Origin: Pseudomonas sp. G2-4
GTDB taxonomy: Bacteria; Pseudomonadota; Gammaproteobacteria; Pseudomonadales; Pseudomonadaceae
Assembly (NCBI RefSeq): GCF_030064125.1
Contig: NZ_CP125957.1
Span: 2,356,001-2,420,000, forward strand
Length of the DNA stretch: 64,000 nucleotides
Reading direction: 5' to 3'
The position numbers were made by a program, and so were the translations under genes. The notes under the pieces are model-generated. The model had not been told where the DNA came from, did no database searches, and worked only from the letters and a program-made list of their open reading frames with translations. Below are positions 26,861 to 35,788 of this stretch, in pieces (the stretch's first letter is position 1; each line of letters opens with the position of its first letter).

Positions 26861-28309
26861 ATGAGTGTATCTGTTCCGATCAACAGTTCGACTGGGTTGA
26901 AGCGCGGCGCCCTGGGTGTCGGCTTCATCATCTTCTTCGTGGTTTCGGCCGCCAGTCCCTTGAGCGTCATCGCCGGAGGTTTTCCCATTGGCATCATGCT
27001 GGGAAACGGTGCGGGTACGCCGGCCCTGCTGATATTGACGCTGCTGGTGTTGTTGGCCTTCTCGGTGGGCTATACCACCATGGCCCGTCATGTGACCAAT
27101 GCCGGCGGCTTCTATGCTTTCTCATCTCTTGGTTTGGGTGGTTTGGCTGGCGGTGCCGCCGGGGTGTTGGCGATGTTTGCCTACAACATTCTCCAGATCG
27201 GACTTTACGGCATGTTCGGTGGGGTGGTGAGCAGCACGATGGCCAGTGTGTTTGGGCTGGAGCTGCCTTGGTGGTCATACTCGCTGATGGCGATGGCCAG
27301 TATCGCTATCCTTGGCTATCGCAAGATCGATCTTTCTGCTCGGGTGCTCTCGGTTGTGGTGATTGCCGAATACCTGGCAATCCTGACCCTGGATTTCGCC
27401 ATTCTCAAAACCGGTGGCGACAGTGGTATCAACCTGGATTCGTTCAGTAGCAGCCATGTGTTCAGCGGTACGCCTTCAATCGGCGTGCTGTTCTGTTTCG
27501 CCGCCTTTATCGGCTTCGAGGCCACGACTATTTACGGCGAAGAGGCCAAGAACCCGCAACGGACCATTCCGATTGCCACCTACTGCTCGGTGTTGCTGAT
27601 CGGTGGTTTCTACGCGCTGTCGGTGTGGTCAATGATCGTCGGCGTAGGGGCGGATAAAATCGTGGCCACGCTGCAGGCCTTGCAGGATCCGACGACGTTT
27701 ATTTATGGCATGTCCGACCACTTTGTCGGCCCGTATCTGACTCAGATTATCCGGGTGCTGTTCATGGTCAGTATCTATGCCGGGCTGCTGGCCTTTCATA
27801 ACGCAGCGGCCCGTTACTTCTACGCCATTGGGCGTGACGGCCTGTTGCCGAGCCGGTTGGGCACTACCCATCGGGTCCACCAGAGTCCCCATATGGGCTC
27901 GGTGTTGCAGAGCCTGATCTCTGCCGTGGTCGTGCTGATTTTCGCTGCGATGGATGCCGATCCGATCCTGCAGCTGTTTGCCTGGTTCTCGAACCTGGCC
28001 ACCCTCTGTGTGATTTTGTTGATGGCGCTGACCTCGGCGGCAGTGTGGGTCTACTTCCGGCGCCACCCTGAACTCAAGATCGGCCTTTGGCGCGGGCGGA
28101 TCCTGCCGGGGGTTTCTTGTCTGGCGCTGCTGGCCGTGCTGATCCTGGCGGTGGTTCATTTCGATGTGCTCACCGGAGCCAGCAAGGTCCTGTCCTATGG
28201 CCTCTGCGCCGTCATCCCTGCGGCGCTGCTGGTTGGCGTGTTGCTGGCGGCGCGACTGCGCAAGGCGGCGCCGGAGCGCTACCTGGCATTGGGTAGCCAC
28301 AAGCTTTGA
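26861..28309 (+). CDS. APC family amino acid/amine permease
   Basis: This 482-residue protein has about twelve hydrophobic segments and the N-terminal motif 'LGVGFIIFFVVSAASPLSVIAGG' of the amino acid-polyamine-organocation family. The stretch 'CFAAFIGFEATTIYGEEAKNPQRTIPIA' around 215-245 is a strong family mark. It probably imports the amine or amino acid used by the aminotransferase and aldehyde dehydrogenase encoded upstream. The ribosome site is AAGGT. It is convergent with the SDR gene. Confidence 0.93.
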   Translation: MSVSVPINSSTGLKRGALGVGFIIFFVVSAASPLSVIAGGFPIGIMLGNGAGTPALLILTLLVLLAFSVGYTTMARHVTNAGGFYAFSSLGLGGLAGGAAGVLAMFAYNILQIGLYGMFGGVVSSTMASVFGLELPWWSYSLMAMASIAILGYRKIDLSARVLSVVVIAEYLAILTLDFAILKTGGDSGINLDSFSSSHVFSGTPSIGVLFCFAAFIGFEATTIYGEEAKNPQRTIPIATYCSVLLIGGFYALSVWSMIVGVGADKIVATLQALQDPTTFIYGMSDHFVGPYLTQIIRVLFMVSIYAGLLAFHNAAARYFYAIGRDGLLPSRLGTTHRVHQSPHMGSVLQSLISAVVVLIFAAMDADPILQLFAWFSNLATLCVILLMALTSAAVWVYFRRHPELKIGLWRGRILPGVSCLALLAVLILAVVHFDVLTGASKVLSYGLCAVIPAALLVGVLLAARLRKAAPERYLALGSHKL

Positions 28310-28340
28310 GACCTCAGGCCATGGCGGGCTGGGGGAGAGA

Positions 28341-29120
28341 TTAAACGGCCTTGTTCTCGACCAGACAGTTTCCGCCATCCACCACAATGACTTCGCCGGT
28401 GATGTAGCTCGCATCGGGAGACGCAAGGAAAGCAACCAGTGCAGCCACTTCCTCGGGACGTCCGGCCCGGCCCATGGGTGTGTAACGTGCGGCCTTGGCC
28501 TCTTCGGGCGTGCTCGATCCGGTATTGATCCAGCCGGGAGCAACGCTGTTCACAGTGATTCCCTGCTGGGCCACTTCAAGCGTCAGGCCCATGCTCATCC
28601 CGACCATCGCGGCCTTCGCGGCGCTGTAAGCCGTTTCACCGCGATTGCTGCACCGAGTGCCGGTAGTGGAACTGATATTGATGATGCGTCCGTAACGGCG
28701 CGCCTGCATGCCGGGCAGGACAGCCCGTGTAAGAAGAAAGGCTGTCGTCAGGTTTCGGGCCAGCGAAAGATTCCACGTCTGCAGGTCCATGCTCGCCAAC
28801 TCGGAAAAAGGCTCCGGGCTTCCCTGCATGGCCATGCCCGCGTTGTTCACCAGTATGTCGACATGCCCCCAGAGGGACTCTGCCCAAAGACAAAACTCAC
28901 GCACCTGATTTTCATCGGTAAGGTCGACGGCCCGGCCTTCGACTTCGAACCCTTCGGCGCGCAAGTCTTCGACTCGAGCAAGGATGCGGGCGCTGCTCGC
29001 AGTGACGATCAATTTGGCGCCGGCTACGCCAAACCTGCGCGCGATTGCCATGCCTATTCCGATCTCACTTCCAACGCCACTGACGAGTGCCACATGATCT
29101 TGCGCTATAGCGTTCAGCAT
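28341..29120 (-). CDS. Short-chain dehydrogenase/reductase (SDR)
   Basis: About 259 residues from the ATG at 29120, which has a CCGGAG ribosome site; an upstream in-frame ATG at 29171 has none. Classical SDR marks are the cofactor loop 'VSGVGSEIGIGMAIAR' (a variant of TGxxxGIG), 'NNAG' near residue 90, the catalytic Ser region 'IINISSTTGT' and 'YSAAKAAMVG' with Tyr and Lys. It is a full-length NAD(P)-dependent oxidoreductase. The C-terminal 'ASYITGEVIVVDGG' is standard. The substrate is unknown. Confidence 0.92.
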   Translation of the reverse strand: MLNAIAQDHVALVSGVGSEIGIGMAIARRFGVAGAKLIVTASSARILARVEDLRAEGFEVEGRAVDLTDENQVREFCLWAESLWGHVDILVNNAGMAMQGSPEPFSELASMDLQTWNLSLARNLTTAFLLTRAVLPGMQARRYGRIINISSTTGTRCSNRGETAYSAAKAAMVGMSMGLTLEVAQQGITVNSVAPGWINTGSSTPEEAKAARYTPMGRAGRPEEVAALVAFLASPDASYITGEVIVVDGGNCLVENKAV

Positions 29121-29252
29121 GCTGATCTCCGGATACTGTTGAAGCGCGTACCGTAGTTCAGATTTGCACAATGTGTGGGGCTTTCTTATCGCAGTGGCTG
29201 AAAGTTTGTGAAGGGGCGATCCGTCTAGCGTTCGCCGTGCAAACCGGCAGGC

Positions 29253-29495
29253 CTAAGGCTGGCCTTTGGCGTCGGTCGAGACGACGCTTTCGTAACCGGC
29301 TGCATGCGGTATTACATTGGGCACCAGCAACCGCTCACGGCGACATTTGAATTTCACGCCTTTGCGCGGCGCCATGTCCCTGGCCGTTTCCATGCAGATT
29401 TCTTTGGTGGCATAGGTCGGCCCAGGCTTGCGTTCTTCCACGCAGCCTTCGTTACCACTACAGATCGCCATAACCACAAAATATACGGTCATCAT
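29253..29495 (-). CDS. Small uncharacterised cysteine-containing protein
   Basis: About 80 residues from the ATG at 29495, which follows GGGAG and AGGA ribosome-site candidates; a longer frame upstream looks non-coding. The sequence begins MMTVYFVVMAICSGNEGC and has four cysteines in all, two of them in 'EICMETARDM' and 'FKCRRER'. This composition resembles small conserved Pseudomonas proteins of unknown role. No signal peptide with a clear cleavage site is seen. Confidence 0.6.
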   Translation of the reverse strand: MMTVYFVVMAICSGNEGCVEERKPGPTYATKEICMETARDMAPRKGVKFKCRRERLLVPNVIPHAAGYESVVSTDAKGQP

Positions 29496-29583
29496 CCTGA
29501 GTTGCTCCCATCGAAGCGATGCGATTGTTGCGTCCTGCGTTAGCCCTGAGGGGGCCCAAACGAGTAGCAATGACAGGCGGATG

Positions 29584-29820
29584 ATGAGCCTTCATTCAAA
29601 TCCCCAGCAATGGCATATTGATGCCTTTTGTCGGAAAAATGGCACTATTTTAAACTTTCGTTGTTTCGTCAAAATCGACGCCAATATGTTGGCGTTTTGG
29701 CTGGCTGAAGAGGGTAAATCCTATGAGGAAGGCATCCCGGATGAAGCAAGGAAAGTCGCCTTGAAGTCCGGGGTTTTTCCAATCCATACACGCGATTTGC
29801 GCTGTGCAGCGCAGCTTTAA
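29584..29820 (+). CDS. Possible small protein, weak support
   Basis: An open frame of about 79 codons fills the otherwise gene-free gap between the small cysteine protein and the LysR gene. The only start signal is AGGCGG placed too close to the ATG. The C-terminal part 'AEEGKSYEEGIPDEARKVAL' looks protein-like, but I recognise no family. Treat as tentative; the stretch may simply be intergenic. Confidence 0.3.
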   Translation: MSLHSNPQQWHIDAFCRKNGTILNFRCFVKIDANMLAFWLAEEGKSYEEGIPDEARKVALKSGVFPIHTRDLRCAAQL

Positions 29821-29827
29821 ATCGGCC

Positions 29828-30718
29828 TCATTGCGGCCACTGCTCAAGCAGAATCGAGACGAATTTCTCTGCGGCGGGGGACAGGGAGGCACCCCGGCGA
29901 TAAACCAGGCCCAGCGATCGGTTTACCACCGGTTCGATCAGCGGCACGCTGACCAGGGTTGGATGGTCCCCGGCAGGCATTGCCAAGCTGGGCATTGCTG
30001 AAACCCCCAGGCCTGCCTCGACCAACCCCAGCGACGTGGACAGATGTTGCACTTCGTAGAACCATTGCGGCCGCCAGCTCAGGCCCGACAAGGCATGATC
30101 AAGCAGCATGCGGTTGCCGCTCAGGCGACCGACCCCGATCAATCGATAGTCACTGAGTTCTGACCAGGTGACGGCGCTACGTTCAGCTAACTCATGGTCG
30201 CGCCGGCACGCCAATACAAAGGGTTCGTTGACCAGCGGCACGAATTCGATGTCCGGATGCTGGCCGCTCATCATGTTGATGCCGAAGTCGGCTTCGCCTC
30301 GCAGCACCGCCTCCAGGCCTTCGTTGGCACTGAGGTCGAGCAGGCGAATGCGGATTTTCGGATAACGCTCGTTATACAAGCGGATCACCGAAGGCAAAAA
30401 ATAGAAGGCTGCAGTCGGGATGCAAGCCAAGGTCACACGGCCGATCTGTCGCTCTGCCAACTCGCGAATATTGAGAATCGAGTCGTCGAAATCATCCAGC
30501 AAGCGTCTCGCCTTGGGCAAGAAATCACGCCCGACGCTGGTCAAACTGACTTTGCGTGTTGTGCGATCAAGCAACGCTGTACCCAAACCCTCCTCAAGTT
30601 TTTTCATCCGTCGGCTCAAGGCCGGTTGAGACAGATGCAGTGCATCGGCGGCTTCATGAAAGCTGCCTAGTTCGGCGATTTTCACGAAAGATCGTATGTC
30701 CTGAAGCTCATATTCCAT
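29828..30718 (-). CDS. LysR family transcriptional regulator (likely regulator of the isomerase/transport genes)
   Basis: This 296-residue protein has an N-terminal helix-turn-helix ('FVKIAELGSFHEAADALHLSQPALSRRMKKLEEGLG', residues 10-45) and a C-terminal effector domain. The 'DRTTRKVSLTSVGRDFLPKARRLLDDF' linker is typical. It is divergent from the PrpF/GalD-family gene with a 163-bp gap, which contains a TTCA-TTCG-TGAA palindrome at 30771-30782. It probably responds to a tricarboxylate or oxalomesaconate-like compound. Confidence 0.92.
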   Translation of the reverse strand: MEYELQDIRSFVKIAELGSFHEAADALHLSQPALSRRMKKLEEGLGTALLDRTTRKVSLTSVGRDFLPKARRLLDDFDDSILNIRELAERQIGRVTLACIPTAAFYFLPSVIRLYNERYPKIRIRLLDLSANEGLEAVLRGEADFGINMMSGQHPDIEFVPLVNEPFVLACRRDHELAERSAVTWSELSDYRLIGVGRLSGNRMLLDHALSGLSWRPQWFYEVQHLSTSLGLVEAGLGVSAMPSLAMPAGDHPTLVSVPLIEPVVNRSLGLVYRRGASLSPAAEKFVSILLEQWPQ

Positions 30719-30881
30719 GTCTTGTCCCCATCAAGAAGAGCGCTGCGTGGCTCAAAACATCCTAAGATAATTCATTCGTGAAACGCAATAATCGCTCTGA
30801 TCTTTGCATTGGAAGTGATTTTGAAAGCCTGCCACTCTTGTTTCCAGAACATCAATTATCCAGATTGATCAACAAGAGTTA

Positions 30882-31970
30882 ATGTTCATGCAGCGAATTC
30901 CTTGTGTGCTGATGCGCGGCGGTACCTCCAAAGGACCGGTATTTCTCGCCTGGGATCTACCCACTGCGGTCGCCGAACGTGACGAGCTGTTGCTCAACCT
31001 GATGGGCTCCGGCCATGAGCTGGAAATCGACGGTATCGGTGGCGGCAGTCCGCAAACCAGCAAAGTAGCGATCGTCAGTCCTTCGCTGCACCCTGAGGCA
31101 GATATCGATTATCTCTTTGTCCAGGTCATGGTTTCCCAGCGTCGGGTCGATACCGCTCCCAATTGCGGCAACATGCTCTGCGCCGTCGGCCCATTCGCCA
31201 TTGAGCAGGGATTGGTCAAGGCTGGCGGTGACCTGACCCAGGTGCGTATTCGCAACCTCAATACCGGGACCTTCGTCACTGCCGAGGTGCAAACCCCTGG
31301 AGGCAAGGTCTGCTATGAAGGCGACACCGCCATCGACGGCGTGCCAGGCACCGCCGCGCCGGTGCAATTGACCTTTCTCGATGCGGCTGGCAGCAAGACG
31401 GGGACACTCTTTCCAACCGGGCAACCGCTGGACGTTATCGACGGTATCCCGGTGACTTGCATCGACATGGCGATGCCGATGCTGATTGTCGAGGCGGATC
31501 AGCTTGGCAAGCGCGGCGACGAAAGCCCTGCCGAACTGGACGCCGATAAAGTCTTCCTGCAGCGCCTGGAGTCCCTGCGGTTGAAAGCCGGCCTGGCCAT
31601 GGGCTTGGGTGACGTCAGCGACAAGGTAATCCCCAAGCCGGTACTGGTGTCTTCGGCAAAGTTTGGTGGGACTCTCCACGTGCGCTACTTCATGCCGCAC
31701 AACTGCCATCGCGCTCTGGCGATCACGGGCTCCATCGGGCTGGCCACCGCTTGTGTTGCCGAAGGCAGCGTAGCCGCTCTATTGCTTGGCGGAGTCAGCG
31801 AACCACGCTTGCAGCGGGTTCGTATCGAGCACCCAAGCGGCGGTATAGATGTCGTATTGTCCTACACCGGTGAAGGGGGCAAGACCATTCGTGCCTCGGT
31901 GGTGCGCACCGCCCGCAGGCTTTTTTCAGGTTTCGTCTACGCCACGGCCTCGCACCGTCTAGCCGGATAG
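30882..31970 (+). CDS. PrpF/GalD family isomerase (4-oxalomesaconate tautomerase-like)
   Basis: This 362-residue protein begins 'IPCVLMRGGTSKGPVFL', which closely matches GalD of the Pseudomonas gallate pathway. It contains 'IDGIGGGSPQTSKVAI', the conserved 'NCGN' near residue 98 and a late second cysteine-containing half. The family (PrpF, GalD, diaminopimelate epimerase fold) moves double bonds in unsaturated tricarboxylates. The usual gallate dioxygenase and aldolase are absent here. The neighbours are a CitMHS carrier and an OprD porin, so aconitate, tricarballylate or a methyl-aconitate may be the natural substrate instead. A start at the second Met (30888) is possible. Confidence 0.88.
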   Translation: MFMQRIPCVLMRGGTSKGPVFLAWDLPTAVAERDELLLNLMGSGHELEIDGIGGGSPQTSKVAIVSPSLHPEADIDYLFVQVMVSQRRVDTAPNCGNMLCAVGPFAIEQGLVKAGGDLTQVRIRNLNTGTFVTAEVQTPGGKVCYEGDTAIDGVPGTAAPVQLTFLDAAGSKTGTLFPTGQPLDVIDGIPVTCIDMAMPMLIVEADQLGKRGDESPAELDADKVFLQRLESLRLKAGLAMGLGDVSDKVIPKPVLVSSAKFGGTLHVRYFMPHNCHRALAITGSIGLATACVAEGSVAALLLGGVSEPRLQRVRIEHPSGGIDVVLSYTGEGGKTIRASVVRTARRLFSGFVYATASHRLAG

Positions 31971-32087
31971 CCCAGACAGTCATTGGCGTTTGCATAGGCC
32001 AGGTACACCGAGCGTGTCGCCTGGCAGGTTGCAGGTCGTGCGCCTGGGTGTTGGTGATGCTACTCATAACAACAAGAGATCAAACAT

Positions 32088-33392
32088 ATGCTCGCTTTAC
32101 TTGGCTTGGCCATGGTGGTGGTTTTCACCTTCCTGATAATGACCAAACGTTTGTCGCCCATCGTGGCCCTGACGGTCGTGCCGATCGTCTTTGCGGTCAT
32201 CGGCGGGTTTGGTGGAACCACCGGCAAGATGATGTTGGACGGCCTGAAAATGGTCGCCCCTTCGGCGGCGCTGTTGCTGTTCGCGATCCTGTTTTTTGGC
32301 CTGATGATCGACGCCGGTCTGTTCGATCCCTTGATTCGCAAGCTTCTTAAACGGGTCAATGGTGACCCGATGAAAATCGCCGTAGGCACGGCTCTGTTAT
32401 CGCTGGTGGTGGCACTGGACGGTGACGGCACGACGACCTACATGATCACCTGCGCCGCCATGTTGCCACTGTATAAGCGCATCGGCATGAACCCTATGAT
32501 TCTGGCTACCGTTGCAATGCTCTCCCTGAGCATCATGAGCGGCATGACGCCTTGGGGCGGCCCGGCGACCCGTGCGATCGCCGCCTTGGGCTTGGATGCC
32601 GGCGAGTATTTCGTGCCCTTGTTGCCCACCATGATTGGTGGCGCCATGTGGGTGGTGTTCACTGCCTTTCTGCTGGGGCGTGCCGAGCGCAAGCGTATTG
32701 GCAATGTGCAGCTGCAAAGCGGCGGCAATGATTGCTATATCAAGGCGATCATCGAGGATACCCCGCACAAGCGTCCAAAACTGGCCTACGTCAATCTGCT
32801 GTTGGTGATTGCGGTGATGGTCGCGCTGGTGATGGGGCTCATGCACTCGGCGATCCTGTTCCTGATTGGTTTCGTCCTGGCGCTGATGATCAACTATCCG
32901 CAACTGGATATTCAGAAGGAACGTATCCTCGCGCACTCGGGCAATGCCATGACAGTGGTCCTGCTGGTGTTTGCCGCTGGCATCTTCGCCGGGATTTTCT
33001 CCGGGACGAAAATGGTCGATGCGCTGGCGCAAACCTTGGTCGACTGGATTCCGCCATCCTGGGGGCACCTGTTCCCGTTGGTGGTTGCGATCACCAGCAT
33101 GCCGCTGACCTTCGTGCTCTCCAATGATGCGTACTACTTCGGGGTCGTGCCTATCCTGGCCAACGCTGCTGCCGCGTATGGGATCGATCCGGTGGAAATC
33201 GCGCGGGCTTCCATCCTCGGTCAGCCGGTGCACCTGATGAGCCCGCTGGTGGCTTCGACCTTGTTGTTGGTGGGCATGGTTGATCGCGATCTCGGCGATT
33301 TCCAGAAAGCCACCGTCAAGTGGGCGGTGCTCACGTCCCTGGTGATAACCGCGCTGGCCTTGTTGACTGGGGCGTTGACCCTGTTTTCCTGA
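32088..33392 (+). CDS. CitMHS family citrate/tricarboxylate transporter
   Basis: This 434-residue membrane protein has about eleven hydrophobic segments. The family marks are 'LDGDGTTTYMITCAAMLPLYKRIGM', 'LSIMSGMTPWGGPATRA' and 'VLSNDAYYFGVVPILA'. The CitMHS family imports metal-citrate or related tricarboxylates with protons. It lies between the PrpF-family isomerase and an OprD porin in one orientation, giving an outer-membrane pore, an inner-membrane carrier and a cytoplasmic isomerase for the same compound class. Confidence 0.93.
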   Translation: MLALLGLAMVVVFTFLIMTKRLSPIVALTVVPIVFAVIGGFGGTTGKMMLDGLKMVAPSAALLLFAILFFGLMIDAGLFDPLIRKLLKRVNGDPMKIAVGTALLSLVVALDGDGTTTYMITCAAMLPLYKRIGMNPMILATVAMLSLSIMSGMTPWGGPATRAIAALGLDAGEYFVPLLPTMIGGAMWVVFTAFLLGRAERKRIGNVQLQSGGNDCYIKAIIEDTPHKRPKLAYVNLLLVIAVMVALVMGLMHSAILFLIGFVLALMINYPQLDIQKERILAHSGNAMTVVLLVFAAGIFAGIFSGTKMVDALAQTLVDWIPPSWGHLFPLVVAITSMPLTFVLSNDAYYFGVVPILANAAAAYGIDPVEIARASILGQPVHLMSPLVASTLLLVGMVDRDLGDFQKATVKWAVLTSLVITALALLTGALTLFS

Positions 33393-33485
33393 TTCACCCA
33401 ACACTTTTTCTGTTCTGCCTGACATGCCTCGCCATCGAGGTGTGCGCTGGCCTGCACGCCAAATAACAACAACGAGAAGTTTGAC

Positions 33486-34739
33486 ATGACTACTTTTCTG
33501 ACCCGTGGGGCGCTGTTTTCAATGTTTGGCCTGCTGCCGCTGGCCACCGCCAGCGCCGAAGGCTTCATCGACGACAGCAAGCTCAAGCTGCAACTACGCA
33601 ACGTCTACTTCAATGAGAATTTCCGCGACGAGCACGGCATGAGTGCACGCGCGGCGAGAACCGCGAAGAGCGAGCGCACTGAATGGGCCCAAGGCTTTCT
33701 GTTGGATTACCAGTCAGGTTTTACGCCAGGCACGGTTGGCTTTGGCGTCGATGCCTTGGGCCTGCTCGGGGTCAAGCTCGACTCCGGGGCTGGCCGCAGC
33801 GGCACCGGCCTGTTACCGGTGCATGACGACGGCCGTGCGGCCGACGAGTTTGCCAGCGCGGGCATGACCGCCAAGGCCCGGGTGGCCAAGACCACGGTCA
33901 AGTACGGCACCTTGTTACCCAAAACGCCTGTGCTGATCTACAACGATGCGCGTCTGGTCCCCCAGACTTACCAGGGCACCCAGATCAGCAGCACTGACAT
34001 CGACAATCTTGCCCTCACCGCAGGTTCCCTGGAGCGCTTCAAGCTGCGGGATTCGAGCGACAGCATGCCGATCGTGCCTGACGGCTATGGCGGCGATGAG
34101 TCAGGCGATTTCAATTACGCCGGCGCCGATTACAAGCTGGGCAAGAACGTCCGCCTGAGCTACTTCTACGGTGAGCTGGAGAATTTTTATCGGCAGAACT
34201 TTGCCGGCATCCAGCACGATTTGCCGCTGGGCGCCGGGGTTCTGACCAGCGACCTGCGTTACTTCAACAGTGTCGATTCGGGTTCGGCCTACGGCGGCAA
34301 GATTGACAACGACATGCTCAGCGGTCTGCTGTCCTATGCGGTTGTCGGCCATACGTTCAGCGCTGGCTACCAGAAACTCAGCGGTGAGGCCGGTTTGCCT
34401 TACATCAGCGGGGCCACAGTCTATTCCTTCAGCAATGCCGGGATCGGCAAGTTTATCGAGGAGGACGAGAAGACCTGGATGCTCGGCTACGGCTACGATT
34501 TTGCCCGCCTCGGTGTTCCCGGCCTGACCTTTTCCAGCCGCTACCTTAGCGGTAACGATGGCAAGTCCAATACCGCAGTCAAAGAGTGGGAACGTGACGC
34601 GGAGATTGCCTACGTTGTGCAGCAGGGTACCTTCAAGGGACTGGGCGTGAAGCTGCGCAATTACGTCTATCGCTCGGATTTTTCACGCGGCCGGGACAGC
34701 AATCGGATTTACGTTTCCTACGACATTGCCCTTTGGTAG
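33486..34739 (+). CDS. OprD family outer-membrane porin
   Basis: This 417-residue protein has a signal peptide (about residues 1-24). The mature N-terminus 'FIDDSKLKLQLRNVYFNENFR' is diagnostic for OprD porins, and it ends with a beta-strand terminating in tryptophan ('YVSYDIALW'). The family makes 18-stranded substrate-specific channels; OpdH-type members take up tricarboxylates such as cis-aconitate. Its position behind the CitMHS carrier supports such a substrate. Confidence 0.94.
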   Translation: MTTFLTRGALFSMFGLLPLATASAEGFIDDSKLKLQLRNVYFNENFRDEHGMSARAARTAKSERTEWAQGFLLDYQSGFTPGTVGFGVDALGLLGVKLDSGAGRSGTGLLPVHDDGRAADEFASAGMTAKARVAKTTVKYGTLLPKTPVLIYNDARLVPQTYQGTQISSTDIDNLALTAGSLERFKLRDSSDSMPIVPDGYGGDESGDFNYAGADYKLGKNVRLSYFYGELENFYRQNFAGIQHDLPLGAGVLTSDLRYFNSVDSGSAYGGKIDNDMLSGLLSYAVVGHTFSAGYQKLSGEAGLPYISGATVYSFSNAGIGKFIEEDEKTWMLGYGYDFARLGVPGLTFSSRYLSGNDGKSNTAVKEWERDAEIAYVVQQGTFKGLGVKLRNYVYRSDFSRGRDSNRIYVSYDIALW

Positions 34740-34812
34740 GGGGAGGGTGCATCAGCTTTGCCCTTCGCGTCGCTTTGAGCAGCAGTCATTCGGAATCGAC
34801 GATGCTGAATGC

Positions 34813-35676
34813 TTACGCCTGGACTCTCAGCGCGCTGATGATGAAAGCATGAAGGCTGTTGACCGCTTTAGACCCGCGAGAGGCCCGGCTGCGTAGAATC
34901 GAAACGTCCATGGGTTCAATGTTGCCTAAGCCGTGTTCGCTGCTTAAGACCTGAAGCGATGCCTGCACGGTGCATTGCGTGATCGCGGCAATGGCGAGCC
35001 CACCCTCAACGGCGGCGACCTGGCCAGCAAGACTGGAGCTGTTGTACACCACCTTGAATTGGCGCCCTTGCTGGCTCAGTGAGTTCACCGCATATCGCCG
35101 GGCCAGGCTTTCACTTTCGTAGACGGCGATAGGCAGCGGGTCTCGCCGCCACAGTTCGAACTGTGGCGAGCCCACCCAAACCATGGGCTCTTTGAAAAGA
35201 AATGTACCGCTTTGAGGCGAGTCCCTGGAAACCAGCGCCAGATCAAGATCGCCGCTTCGCACCCTCGGAATCAGCGTGGTCGACTGTTCACAGGTCAGTT
35301 CTATTTCCACGCCTGCGTAGCGCGGCGAAAAACGCTTCAGGACCGGTGTGAGGTACCTGGCCGCGTAGTCCTCCGCGACGCCAAGGCGGATTCGGCCGGT
35401 CAGCTCCTCACCGTGAAAAGCCGCTTGGGTCTCGGCATGAAGCGCGAGCATGCGACGGGCATAGCCCAGCAGGGTCTGGCCGTCGTCGGTCAGTTGAAGG
35501 TGTCTCGGGCCACGACTCAATAATGGTCGTCCAAGCGCAGTCTCCAGTTTCTTCATCTGCATGCTGACAGCAGACTGCGATCTGTTGACCTCGTGGGCGG
35601 CGCCAGAGAGCGAACCTGCATCCACCACCGCCACGAAGCACTTGAGCCAATCGATCTGCAAATCACTGGCCGGCAT
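34813..35676 (-). CDS. LysR family transcriptional regulator, divergent from LysE
   Basis: This 287-residue protein has an N-terminal helix-turn-helix ('FVAVVDAGSLSGAAHEVNRSQSAVSMQMKKLE', residues 12-43) and a shortish effector domain containing 'IRLGVAEDYAARYLTPVLKRFS'. The gene faces a LysE exporter, a common regulator-exporter pairing. A perfect palindrome ATTCG-TTAAT-CGAAT lies 14 bp upstream of its start and probably is its binding site. Confidence 0.92.
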   Translation of the reverse strand: MPASDLQIDWLKCFVAVVDAGSLSGAAHEVNRSQSAVSMQMKKLETALGRPLLSRGPRHLQLTDDGQTLLGYARRMLALHAETQAAFHGEELTGRIRLGVAEDYAARYLTPVLKRFSPRYAGVEIELTCEQSTTLIPRVRSGDLDLALVSRDSPQSGTFLFKEPMVWVGSPQFELWRRDPLPIAVYESESLARRYAVNSLSQQGRQFKVVYNSSSLAGQVAAVEGGLAIAAITQCTVQASLQVLSSEHGLGNIEPMDVSILRSRASRGSKAVNSLHAFIISALRVQA

Positions 35677-35689
35677 CGCTGTTACCTCT

Positions 35690-35704
35690 ATTCGTTAATC
35701 GAAT
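35690..35704. promoter_or_regulatory. LysR-type operator palindrome (ATTCG-TTAAT-CGAAT)
   Basis: A perfect 5+5+5 palindrome with T-N11-A geometry in the 112-bp divergent gap between the LysR and LysE genes. Assignment to this LysR protein is from position and geometry. Confidence 0.6.
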
Positions 35705-35788
35705 GGCTAAGACGTGAATTATGCGCTTTTCATGACAATTGCCCACCTGCAAGATGCTGGCTTGAATCAATACAGGGTGGATCTGATC

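Noticed and set aside
33427..33440. Short hairpin CCTCG-CCAT-CGAGG before the OprD gene
   Set aside because: Only five base pairs and no T-run; expected by chance in high-GC DNA.
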